Origin: Hippophae tibetana
Taxonomy: Eukaryota > Streptophyta > Magnoliopsida > Rosales > Elaeagnaceae
Direction: 5' to 3'
Length of the DNA: 64,000 bases
NCBI GenBank assembly: GCA_037013495.1
Contig: CM072809.1
Coordinates: 5,107,001-5,171,000 of the forward strand
Position numbers and translations under genes: made by a program. How positions within the stretch are numbered: position 1 is the first letter of the stretch; each line of letters starts with the position of its first letter. Positions 25,984 to 37,098 of this stretch are shown in pieces. The notes under the pieces are model-generated. The model was given only the letters and a program-made list of their open reading frames with translations. It had not been told where the DNA came from and made no database searches.

Positions 25984-26973
25984 TTTCTATTAATGACACT
26001 AATTAAACATATTACTTAATTATGTATTATTATATATAAATTTTTTAATTATTAGAATATATATCAAAACATACATAATGCAAAACAATTATCATTTTAA
26101 TCATTTTACAAAACCATTTATATACAAATTAAAAAATAAGCAACATGTTTCATGAATATATATATATAAAAATAAATCACGCGGTTGATTCTAATTTCTA
26201 AACATGTTACTATATCATAATTAAAAAGTAATATTAATTATACGTATAAATAAATTTATCCACGCAAACCCACACAATATTTCAGATATTATTGAATACA
26301 TACAATTAATAAGTCAAACATTATTATTACAAGCAAACAAAAAAACATAACTAAATCAAAAATATATACAAAATATAAAATAAATTGATCGAATAATAAG
26401 CTAGCTGCATTCTGCATAAACTAAGTCAAACATATTTTTTAGGTGTTGTCCGTTTTTGGCTATCCATACATTTTCACAAAGAAACTGCCCAAGCATGTTG
26501 CAAATATTTAGTTGACGAGATCTTAGGTTTTTAATTAACGAATAAAAATTTGCAATTTGAGAGGTTGTTCCTAATTAACGAATTACAATTACACGCTGAT
26601 AAAATTAGCACAGATTCAGATTGATTTTGGCTAAAGCAATAACAAAAAATACCCATAAACAGATTTTAATATTTTGCTAAAAAAAAGAAGAACTGACAGA
26701 TAATGTGAGAAGAGAAATATAACTTACAAACGGACGTTCAAATAGTGGTCGAAGGTGGCCGGAAATGTAGAACGAAGGTGGCGCACGGTTAAGATTTTGG
26801 GAGAAAATGGTTTTGAGTGAGGAAAGGAGAGAGGAAGAAAATTGGAATCTACGTACAAAATGAGCCGAGAGGGAATATATTACGTGGATAACCGACTTTA
26901 AATTCATTAAAAGTCGGTTTTTTCCAAAAACCGACTTTACACATCGACTTATATACCCCTTTTTGTAGTAGTG

Positions 26974-27824
26974 ACATTTAGCGTTCTTTAAAATAGGTTT
27001 ACGTTGCCCCTTTCCCAAATTGGTGGCCCGTGCTTTGAGCACTTTTGATATCAATTTTGCACAAATAAATCCAAACGGGTGGAAAACTCTTTTATGTCTT
27101 TCCGTGGTAGTTGGAGAGCACGAAATAGACCTCAAAATGAGGAATTAAGGTATTTATATTGTTTAAAAAGAAACGGTTTAGATAAAGTGAGGACATACAT
27201 ATCTTGTATTATAAATCACACGTTGCATCTCAGGTTTCCTAATAGCACCTCGGGTTGGAAAGATAAATACTTTTATATTACTGGGGATATTTGGGGTGAC
27301 GGGGTGGATTTTCCAATTTGACATACCTAGAACCCTAATTTTAACACTTCATAACCTCGGGCTAGAGAGCTCACGAGTAAACTGGATATTAGTGGTAAAG
27401 AAAAAATAAGGTAGATTGAGCTACAAAATACCTCAAATGAAGGTTACCGTGATATCCTAACTATAGCTTGCTTAAAAAAGTCTGGGGTGTGGTGAAGTTA
27501 TACAAACAAATATCAAGGTCGTTATTTTATTATATATTTTTTCATTTTATGTTTGTATATAATTACATATCGTTGGTGAATTTTATTAGTGTGTATTATC
27601 TTGCAGTGATGGATTATTCACATGTTGATTTAGGAGATCTTATTAATACTTCAGGTGTACAAGAGCTAGCTCTTACCTATCTACGTCTGGAGCGTATGAC
27701 CCCTTCGCCTACTCAAGAAGATTTGTTTACGAATTTAGAGGTCGAACCTACGCTAGAAAGTGTAATTCCTTCAGTTAATTTGGGTAATCTAAGCTTGGTA
27801 TCACCTCGTGAACCGAAAACGTAA
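26974..27824 (+). pseudogene. Gag-like ORF of the LARD-like element, 3' part (resumption after the insertions)
   Basis: Immediately right of the CACTA terminus the reading is HLAFFKIGLRCPFPKLVARA, then NPNGWKTLLCLSVVVG, the expected continuation of the gag-like block broken at 15995. Further downstream 27609-27824 is open (MDYSHVDLGDLINTSG..., ending PREPKT) and is acidic. Frames change between segments. No retroviral enzyme domain follows before the right LTR. Confidence 0.55.
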
Positions 27825-28303
27825 AAAAAAAAAGGAAAGTTAGGGATTATATCCCTGGTATGGAGGCAATGGACATAGACAATTTTGAATTTGATGAGGT
27901 CGTCTTTAGGGATACTGTTGTTTTGGAGACCCCAATTACTTATTTTAACAAGGGAATTTTTGAACGAACTAATCTCAAAAGAGGCGCAAGTGAGAGTAGC
28001 TCGTAAGAGCGAAGGAGAAACACATGGGGAACTGATTGCACATTGCTTGTTGGAGATAGAAAAACGTATTAATTTCATTCCACAACTTTGATATACAAAT
28101 TTTATTATTGTTTTAACTTATGTTGTTTGTAGGCAGTGTGTTTGGCGAGAGAAGTCGAGCTATCATTATGGGGTTATAAACGCGAGGTACAGCCGTACAG
28201 GCTAGCCGATTAAAGAGCCAAATATGAGAAATTGATAAAAGAAAAAGATGTCTTGATTACTGACAAGGATACAAAAATTCTAAATTTAGAGAATTTAGGT
28301 ATA

Positions 28304-28723
28304 TGACTTTAGTGATTTTTTAGTGAAAAGCAAGAAATAACATAATTGAATATATCTTGTATTCTCCTCATTCAAGGGGTATATATATATCTTTACGTAC
28401 ATAACGAGATGCGCCTTAAGCAACCTGGATATCATGATCTAATTTATAGAAATCAGATTGTTACAAGTATTTACAAACAATGGGGGTTTATATGAAGGTC
28501 GTTCATGGGGAACGATTTTGATCACCTCGGGATATCATAGCTTCATTAGGTCCTGTCATCCATTATCTCGTTATTTGATGACGAGGTACTCTTATCAATT
28601 GGGTTTGTGTACCTTACCAAGTTTTGTTGGACGCAGACTCGCTAGTCTTATATCCTCGTTTTACCCTAATAGAGTACCTATACTTATTAGGTCGTACATT
28701 TGTTATATATTTAATATCAAACA
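28304..28723 (+). repeat. Right LTR of the LARD-like element
   Basis: Partner of 14691-15117. It ends ATATCAAACA, after which AT-rich intergenic sequence begins. Confidence 0.8.
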
Positions 28724-30570
28724 ATATATATAATTTTAAAAATTTGAAGATTAAATTATAAAATTACAAATTTAAGGATTTTTATGTTAAGTTTTAAAAA
28801 TTTAAATACCAAATCTCAGTTTTAAATTTTTTAAAACTTATATGAATTTATTTAAAATTTAATGATTAATGATATACCTTTTTTCTTTACTTTTATACGT
28901 TTGTTAAATGAAAAAAAAATCACCATAATTGAAATAAAGAGTTATTATTTTAACGAAAAATTATCTAACTTGCTATATTTTTTCTCAAAAAGAACTTCTA
29001 TTAATCAATTTACTCACTAACTCACATGTGATATGTACTGATTAAGTTTATATTATCAATTTTGGGTTTTGCTAGTTAGATTTAATCATATCTCTCATTA
29101 TGATTATAATTAAATGATATAAAATTAAAATAAAAGAGAGTAATACCATCAAATTATAATGTTTATTTTATTCATATCATTTTATTAAATTTAAAATAAC
29201 TTAAATATATAACTATTTAATGTATGATGATATTATATTTATGTTAATAAAATTATATAAATATAATAATTAAATAATATAAATAACATGATGAATAAAA
29301 TAAATGTAATCATTCTAGCATATAGTTGTACGTTGTAGTCTATCAAATCTTACAAATCCTGTTCTCTTCCCACGTCCTAGTCATTTTAACTAAAAAATAA
29401 ATATAAAATTTGATATTTATATTGAAGTTTGTAATGTAATTTGGAAATGTAATTAAATGCGTAAAGATTAAAAAATATGACTAATTAATACAAAAATTTA
29501 AAGAACTTGAGAAAATAAAATTTAAAAAATAATAAAAATATCATTTTTAAAATTTATAATCATAAAAAAGAACATATTTTAAGCTAATAAATATTTTAAG
29601 CATTATCTCAGTATTTATTATTATTAATATATACGAAGAAGAAAGTAGCTCTATGTTTGTAGTTAAAAAAAAAAAACTCACAGAGTACATTATTCAATTG
29701 ATTAATGTTAAAATTATATAAATTTATACCTATATTTCATCCAAAATATTTATGTAGTAATACATGATAAAATTATCAAGAAAAATAAATTATTTGTATT
29801 TGTTCTTAGATAATTCTACCAAATGTGATGATTTAAGTAATTTAAACACAAAAATGTATATAAATTTATATGTTTTTATAAGTACTTTATTCAATTTTCT
29901 ATTTCAATTTATTCTATGTTACATACATAAATTAGACAGTTAATTGTTTTAAATCCATTAAAGAACAGCGTTTTCTTTTCTTTATTAAAGACGAACTCTT
30001 CCGATAATATATTTTTAAAAGCATTAGACCAATGGATTAGTTTAGTGTGGTTTTAGAATGGGGAAAAAAATTATTAACCGCGAAAATAACATGGAAATCA
30101 ACTGCACTGTTTTATCCTCTTGATGTCAACTACGTTCACCATTTTATTTTATGAGCTTTTTCTCATGCATTTATTTTTTAGTAGTTATAGATGAAGTCAA
30201 ATTTTGTTGGATGTATTTGAATTGATTTATAGTTTTTTAAGTAATTATTTATATATATATATATATATATATTAAAGATTTCGGCTCAGATCATGGTATT
30301 CTTATCTTCTAAAATTTATTATTGAATATTATATATGAATACAGTTTTTAGTTCTAAAAAACACGTACGTATATTATATATAAACATAATCAATGTTAAT
30401 TAATTTATTTATAAAGTTTACTTAAATTGGATATATATATGAGCTAAAACTTAAGTAATTTTTAGTTTTAATTTATATATTCAAATTACATTAAATATCT
30501 TTTTAATCTAACAAATTTAAATAATTATATATATATATATGCATCTAAATTATACCGACATGCATTGTAA
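28724..30570. other. AT-rich intergenic region
   Basis: No gene was recognised. It holds short A/T-rich runs similar to the MITE-like family described at 30885 and 33935 (a partial copy near 28735-28890), and a (TA)n run at 30251-30270. Confidence 0.5.
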
Positions 30571-30575
30571 TAAAA

Positions 30576-30795
30576 TTACAACATCAGACAACGTAGTATC
30601 AACCTAGGCAAAAAAAGTGATTGCCTTCGATGTTGAAAATGAAGCTTTCTGAATGATCTGCTCATTGGCATCACAGACTGTGAACTAAGAATACCATTCT
30701 GGACGATGATGCCTCCAATTCCAGCAACTTTAGCTACGACTCTCATGCCTCCTCCGCCTCTCGACCATCGCAACGAGAGATACTGATAAAACCTA
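30576..30795 (-). other. Isolated coding-like island, unrecognised
   Basis: A ~180-bp patch of clearly higher GC than the AT-rich sequence around it. On the minus strand it is open from about 30790 to a stop at 30576, with a possible acceptor TATCAG before a Gly/Arg-rich start (RGGGGMRVVAKVAGIGG) and a basic C-terminal half. I recognise no domain and see no partner exon. It may be a single exon or retroposed remnant, or chance. Confidence 0.25.
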
Positions 30796-30884
30796 AAATC
30801 GGCTATAATGAGTAGGATGAGAAAAATGGATAAATTTGGAATGTTAATAAAATTACAAGTTCGTGTGCAATTTAAATTAAAAAT

Positions 30885-31185
30885 ATGTTAAAGTGTATTA
30901 TTTGCCTAGAACTTTAACTAAATTTACACATATGTTTCTAAATTTTTAAAATTTTACACATAAATCTTAAATTTTTGATTCATAAATATGTATTTTAGTA
31001 GTTAAATTAGTACTTATATGTAAATATTAAATATTTGAAATTAAATTATAGGATCTAAAAATTTAAGAACTTATGGGTGAAGTTTTTAAAATTTATGAAT
31101 CAAATCATATATTTTAAAAATTTGAAGATTTTAATTATAAATTTAATTAAAATTTAATACCAATAACATACTTTAACATTAAAAA
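30885..31185. repeat. MITE-like dispersed repeat, copy 1
   Basis: Begins GTGTATTATTTGCCTAGAAC and ends with ATACTTTAAC. It aligns with 33935-34260 across its length, with many AAATTTTTAAAATTT stretches, and its ends are roughly inverted (TTTAACTAAATT against AATTTAATT...AACTTTAA-type). Non-coding. A non-autonomous DNA element is an inference. Confidence 0.4.
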
Positions 31186-33538
31186 TAATAGGAGATATTA
31201 TATTATCCTTTTTTAATTTTAATTATTAAATATTTTTTTATTATCTTCTTTGGATTGTCCCTACTAATTAAACGTGATAAGGAGGCTTAAGATGTTTAAT
31301 TAAAAATGATCAAATAGAATGTTTTGAACCAAATCAAACAAAACCTTATTAAAAAGGGATAATTTCTATATATTATTATTTGGAAAAATTATAAACTAAA
31401 ATTAATAGTTCGGTTTTAATTTCATCGTAGAAAAAATTTGTAATTAAATTGATCAATTTACTAATTATTAAATTAATATAAAATTAATTATATATTACAC
31501 TTAAAATTATTAAATTAGAATAAATTTTTAAATTTGATTGATATTAATATAAATTTTTTATTCATTACTAGTATGTTATTTAAAGATTTTAAATTTAAAT
31601 AATATGTATTTAAAATTTAATAATTATATATAATTTATGTTTATGTTTTCGTGATGATGCATAAGTAATTAAATATATGGTTAAATATTGAATTATAATT
31701 ATTTATAATTTAATATTTATTGTAAATATGAATTATTGTTGGACGGTGAAATTTACACTAATATAAGTATTTATATATCTTTGTGTTACATTAATAGTTA
31801 ATAAAAAATATTTTTATTATTTTTTATAAATAAAAAGTTAAAAACCAATCGATATAATCGACTTTTTGTTCACGGTTCGATTAATTTAAATATATTTTTT
31901 ATTTAAATTTAATATTTTAAAAATTTGTCAATCTCAATTTAATTTTTATATCTTGATAAGATGTATCAAAGCCCTATTACATTCATCCTTAATGATATAT
32001 ACGATTTTGTCTTGAGATAAGCGATAAATCGTCCCTACTGAACATAATCAGTACGATTTTGTTTTGAAACAAGGGACAAATCCAAAAGTGTCATATAACC
32101 AACAGTGAGACGGAGATAATTATATACATAATTATTTTAGATACTTTTATTCTCAAACCCTTTAAGAAATATCTCTTTTTATTATGAAAAAAAATTGTTA
32201 TATTTTTTAATATGTAAAAAATATTTTTATATTTATTAAAATAAATATATGTATTATGTAAAAAAAAAAAAAAAAAAAACCTATCTATAAAAAATATTGC
32301 GACACATAATTCAACTCAGGTCTATTTTTAACTTTATTTTTTTTAGACTTTACGGTACTAATGACGAAAAAAAAATTGAGCTTTATCCAAAATATTAATT
32401 CATTATGTGTGATATTAAAGTAATCATCAATCTATCAAATTATCATCATATAAAAAAAAAATCAATACAATATATAATCAATACAATATATAATCAATAC
32501 ATAATTTTTTGTTTTATCACAATGGTTAAATTTTAAAACTTGTGATTTAAATCTAAAAAAAATTATATTTAAATTATTAGATGAATATTATGTAAATATA
32601 AAATTCTATTCGTACATATAATTAAATTTTTAATTTTTTTATTATGGTCAAGACAGGTTCTGAAATGATAAAAGATTACTGTTTTAGGATCAAACAATAA
32701 ACGATTACGACTTTGTACGATCAAATGTATATTTTATGAATTTGTAGTTCTGTACCAGTCAAGGTAGACCAATCTACAATAAATGATGTGGTTCTATAAA
32801 TAAAGTAAGAGGACTCGCCAGTCGCCACAATAATACTCTCTACGATGCTTTTTGACTTTTCTCAATCTATAAATGCATTAAAATTTTAACCATATTTCAA
32901 TTTATTACAAAAAGACATACTCCTAATATTATTATTTTAAAAATAATAAATAAACCTTTTATCATCTTTCCATTCTATCATCACGATCAATCTTTTATTT
33001 TTATTTTTTTAATTTCTACTTTTATCTCCAACTAGTTTTTAAATGCATACTTATATACACATATATTAAAGATTTAAATTTATTTTTCTTAAAATTAAAA
33101 ATTAGTAAATTTATTTTCAAGTATTCTCTTAAAATAAATCATTAAATAATTTATTAATTTAAAAAATATATAATATATAATAAATATTATTTTATAAATA
33201 AATAATCTAAATATGATACAACATTGACAAAATTTACATAATTGAAGATGAATTATATAAAGTCTTTAAATTTTTTATATATCCCATTTTAATTCCCTTA
33301 TTATTTTCTTTATTATTTGGTCATTTTTTTAATTTTCACAATTTCATTCTTTTATTTTTTTTACAATTTAGTTCATTAAAATTTTAATTTATACACTTTA
33401 ATCTCCTTTATGTTTTTATATTTTTTAAATTTAATTTTAAATTGATCTCAAATTTTAAAAAATATATAAAATATAGAGACCAAATTATAAAATAAGAAAG
33501 TAAAGAGTTAAAAGTATAAAAATTAAAAGTAAATGAAC

Positions 33539-33602
33539 CATGGGTGAAAAGGCATGTATAGTATGAAACCGATACATGGGTGAAAAGGCATGTATAGTAT
33601 GA
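33539..33602. repeat. Short direct duplication
   Basis: A ~27-bp sequence beginning CATGGGTGAAAAGGCATG and ending GTATAGTATGA occurs twice, about 36 bp apart, in otherwise simple AT-rich DNA. Confidence 0.85.
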
Positions 33603-33934
33603 GTTGTTACATTTATTTATTTAAAATGATTATTAAAAAATAATATATATTAAAATTATTAAAATTATTATTTAAAAATATATATATTATTAATATTTAT
33701 TGGTTAAAAGAAAATCACCACAACTATTAGGAAAAAAACAGAACGACAGACAAACAAGACATTAAGGGTCTTATATATAAAACTTTACATAGATAACATT
33801 TTTTAACACGAAAACTGCCTTATTTTCTAACATAATAAAGATAATTTCTTAATTTTATTAATAGAAAATTATATTAAATTATTTTACAATTTTATTACAC
33901 TTTGAAATATATTAATTTTGATTATATTTATATA

Positions 33935-34260
33935 GGCTAAAATGTATTATTAGTCCATAAACTTTAACTAAATTCATGTATAGTTCTTAAAACTTTTAAA
34001 ACGTACAATTGGTTTTTAAATTTTTAAAATTTAACACATAGTTTCTCAAATTTTTAAATATTATAATTTAATCCAAAAATTTTAAAATTTCGTATTATAT
34101 TTTTGAACTAAAAATTTAAAACTTCAACATAAAATTTTAAAATTTTAATAACATGTGAAGTTTTTAAAGTGCAAAGAACAAATCATATATTTTTAAAATT
34201 TAAAAATTTGTGTTTAAATTTAATTAAAATTTAAGATTTATGATGTACTTTAACTTCTTT
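33935..34260. repeat. MITE-like dispersed repeat, copy 2
   Basis: Begins AATGTATTATTAGTCC and ends GATGTACTTTAAC. Homologous in order and length to 30885-31185 but clearly diverged. Confidence 0.4.
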
Positions 34261-35398
34261 TTATTAAGTAATGATGTAATTTAGTTATTTATATATTATT
34301 TAGTTTTTTAAGGCTTTTGTTTGCCAAATATCATATTATATATTTAAATCTTAATTTTTAATTTTTATTTATAATTAATTATTAATTTAATATCTTTAAT
34401 TAAAAAACTTATTACCTGAATTGTTAAGAAAATTTAAAAACCTAAATATATAATTAGATAAAATTTAAGGATTAAATATGTACTTAAACAAGTAAGTGCT
34501 AATAGTTATGTTGTTAGTAACCTTTTTTCTTACGTTTTAGTGTATGCTATTTTAAAATTTAACATTTTTAATTCAATTTAATATAATTTAATCTTCAACT
34601 TTTTTACAAAATTAAATTCATGTCACTAATTTTTTGATAATAACTATAAAATTAGATTTAAAATAATAAATTTTAAAAAAATTGAGACTAAAATATATTT
34701 AAAAAAGTTATAAATCAAAGTTATTTTAAGATAAAACTAGGGACGATCAGAATTTTTAACTCTATATTATATTTCATTTTATAAAACTCATACATTTCTT
34801 ATAACTTAAGAAAAAAAAAGTATGAATTAACTTTAATTAAAAATTAGGCATTTGTGTCCATAATTTAAAAGAATTCCGTCTGTCATACTAAATAAAAAAT
34901 AAGGAAGATCTTAACTTATGTTAGCTAACAAAAGTAAATATATTTTTAAATAATTTCAATGGATGATATTCATTAGGAAAATTTAAGTATTTATAAAGGC
35001 TTTACCTTAGGGTATAATTGCCTAGGAATAAAAATATAATTGGTCTATTTGTTAAGAAATATTTTTATAATTATGACAATATTTTACTTTTTCAACTTTG
35101 TATTAATTATTTACGTGTTACTTAATATATAACATTAAAAGTGATTTTCATTTCTAACTTGACAAAAAACACAATGTATCTTCACTTCAACCCTACCAAC
35201 ATGTTAAAATTTTCTTGCTTATCTCTATAATAGGTTGATATTTTTCCATATTCTAACATCGTTTGTTTTTCATTTTGACAATCTCTAACCTGAAACACGC
35301 AATAATTTATATATTATAATATAATTAATTATTAATATCTAATTTTATAATTATTTCAACGTCCCATGCATCTCCAAATTCATATTTATTTAAATTAT

Positions 35399-35939
35399 CT
35401 ATTTATTTAAGTTAATAAAATTCAATAATTACTAAAAATCTATCTAGTGATTTTTGTATACTTTTATGGTAATTAATAAACTATTGGTACTTTTTAGTAA
35501 TTTGATCTAAAAATTTGAAAGTTCATCTAAATTGTTTTACTTAAATGAAATTTATCGAACTATTAGTGTTATTGACATCTAACTATAGTATTATAAGATT
35601 ATAGAAGAATAAAATTGGTTAGTTTTATCGAGACATCATTTTCGTTATTATTAAATTATATTAAACCTTATTTTTTTAGATTAATAATAGAGGTGTAAAT
35701 TGAGATAAAATATTGATGAGATTTATAAGATAATCTATTAATTTTTAAAATTTATCTCATATTGTCTCACTTAATTTTTAATGAGATAAAATAATACTAA
35801 TTGAGATTTCTTATTTGCTTTTAATAGACCTCAATAAGACAAGTAAGAATATAAAAATAATAAAAATATGAAATGATATTAATTAAGATATCTCATTTTA
35901 ATTTGAATTAGCTATTTATTTAAGTTAATAAAATTCAAT
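35399..35939. repeat. ~0.5-kb repeat flanked by a 28-bp direct repeat
   Basis: An identical 28-bp sequence (35399-35426 and 35912-35939, starting CTATTTATTTAAGTT) brackets a ~485-bp AT-rich body. The body is homologous to the sequence in intron 1 of the plus-strand receptor kinase at 38012-38069 plus 40404-40860. No ORF. Confidence 0.6.
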
Positions 35940-37098
35940 TCTTAACTTTTAAATTCATATTAATTTTAAATTTAACAAATTTAGTTCAAATTTTAAATCC
36001 TAATAAATCAACTTTATATTTAACTATGATAAAATTTAACCTTTTAATTTATTTAGTTTTCAACATATTTCAAAAATCATAATATGATATCTAACTTATA
36101 AAAAATATATAAGTTAATCATCAATATTTTAATTATATAATTGTTAAGTATAATTTGATTAAATCAATTTAATAAAATATGAAATTTGAAATTAAATTTA
36201 TCAAATTTTAAAAATATTATGAACTAATATATATGAATTAAAAGACAAGATATCAAATTTTAATATTTTATAATTTTTCTAATAAATGAATAGATTTTCA
36301 ATGCATCTAATAATATTTTATTCTTGAATGTATGCAAAAAAAAAAAATTAAGAATGTAAAATCCTATGAATTTACAATCATATTAATTATAATATATCAT
36401 GTTGTGAAATATTTTTAAAATAAGAAGTTATTCGCTTAAAATATAATTTTGATTAATAATATATCATAACTATAATAGGTGTAAATATGTTTTGTACATT
36501 TAAATTTCTATTTATTTATTTATTTTTTATAGAGATGCACATACGTCCTGTAACAAAAAATGTCCAAAAAAATGTAATGCATAAATTATTTTTTATTTTT
36601 TTAAAAAAATTATGTTAATTTAAAATATCATATTATCAAGTAATTTTAAAACAAACCATAATTCTTCACCCTTTCATTCATAATATTAAAAACTTGGTGC
36701 TGATAAATAAAATTCGTACAATTTGTATATTAGTCCTGCTAGACGGCTACCGTCTTATTTTTACTACTGTGCAGATGAAATTTACTTTGCCATATTCTTT
36801 AGTCATTCCTTTGTGTTCGCCGCCAGTCCAATTTTTTATTTTTATTTTTTAAATTCCACTTTCCAAGTTGTTGATAATTGAACGAATTAATAATTCTCTC
36901 TTTATCCTTCATTTTTCTAAAATAATATTTGTCGCTCATTAATTCTCAGTTTCCCCACAAACCAATCACCATCTTCTCTGTTTTTACACCTCTATCCTCC
37001 TTCATACATGATCTCTGTTTGTTTTCTCTCCTCAGTCTGCTATATTAGAGTTCATCGATTTTGGAGGAAAATACACCAATTTGTGACCGTAAAGAGAA

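Larger units (their letters stand above)
17808..26973 (-). mobile_element. CACTA (En/Spm-type) DNA transposon
   Basis: The left end is CACTACTACATAAA at 17808; the right end, reverse-complemented, is CACTACTACAAAAA (26973 inward). Both flanks carry ACA (17805-17807 and 26974-26976), the 3-bp duplication expected of CACTA elements. Tandem palindromic subterminal repeats follow the left end and shorter ones lie at the right end. Inside, on the minus strand, are a TNP2-type transposase (25983 downward) and a second gene with a plant En/Spm transposase domain and a Ulp1-like protease domain. Length 9166 bp. The transposase is broken, so it is probably not autonomous. Confidence 0.9.
14691..28723 (+). 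mobile_element. LARD-like non-autonomous LTR retrotransposon, hosting nested insertions
   Basis: Flanked by matching LTRs of 427 bp (14691-15117) and 420 bp (28304-28723). Both start TGA(T/C)TTTAGTGATTT and end ATATCAAACA. Flanking bases ATATC (left) and ATATA (right) differ at one of five, a possible eroded target duplication. Without the nested insertions the interior is about 2.2 kb and holds only a gag-like ORF; no protease, RT or integrase is recognisable, so it would need help in trans. No tRNA primer site was recognised next to the left LTR. It lies between the two head-to-head receptor kinases. Confidence 0.75.
31186..37098. other. AT-rich intergenic region and upstream region of the plus-strand receptor kinase
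   Basis: Apart from the repeats listed separately I see no gene. The last ~140 bp (36960-37098) is pyrimidine-rich and GC-richer, as in a 5' untranslated leader, and precedes the ATG at 37099. Confidence 0.5.
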
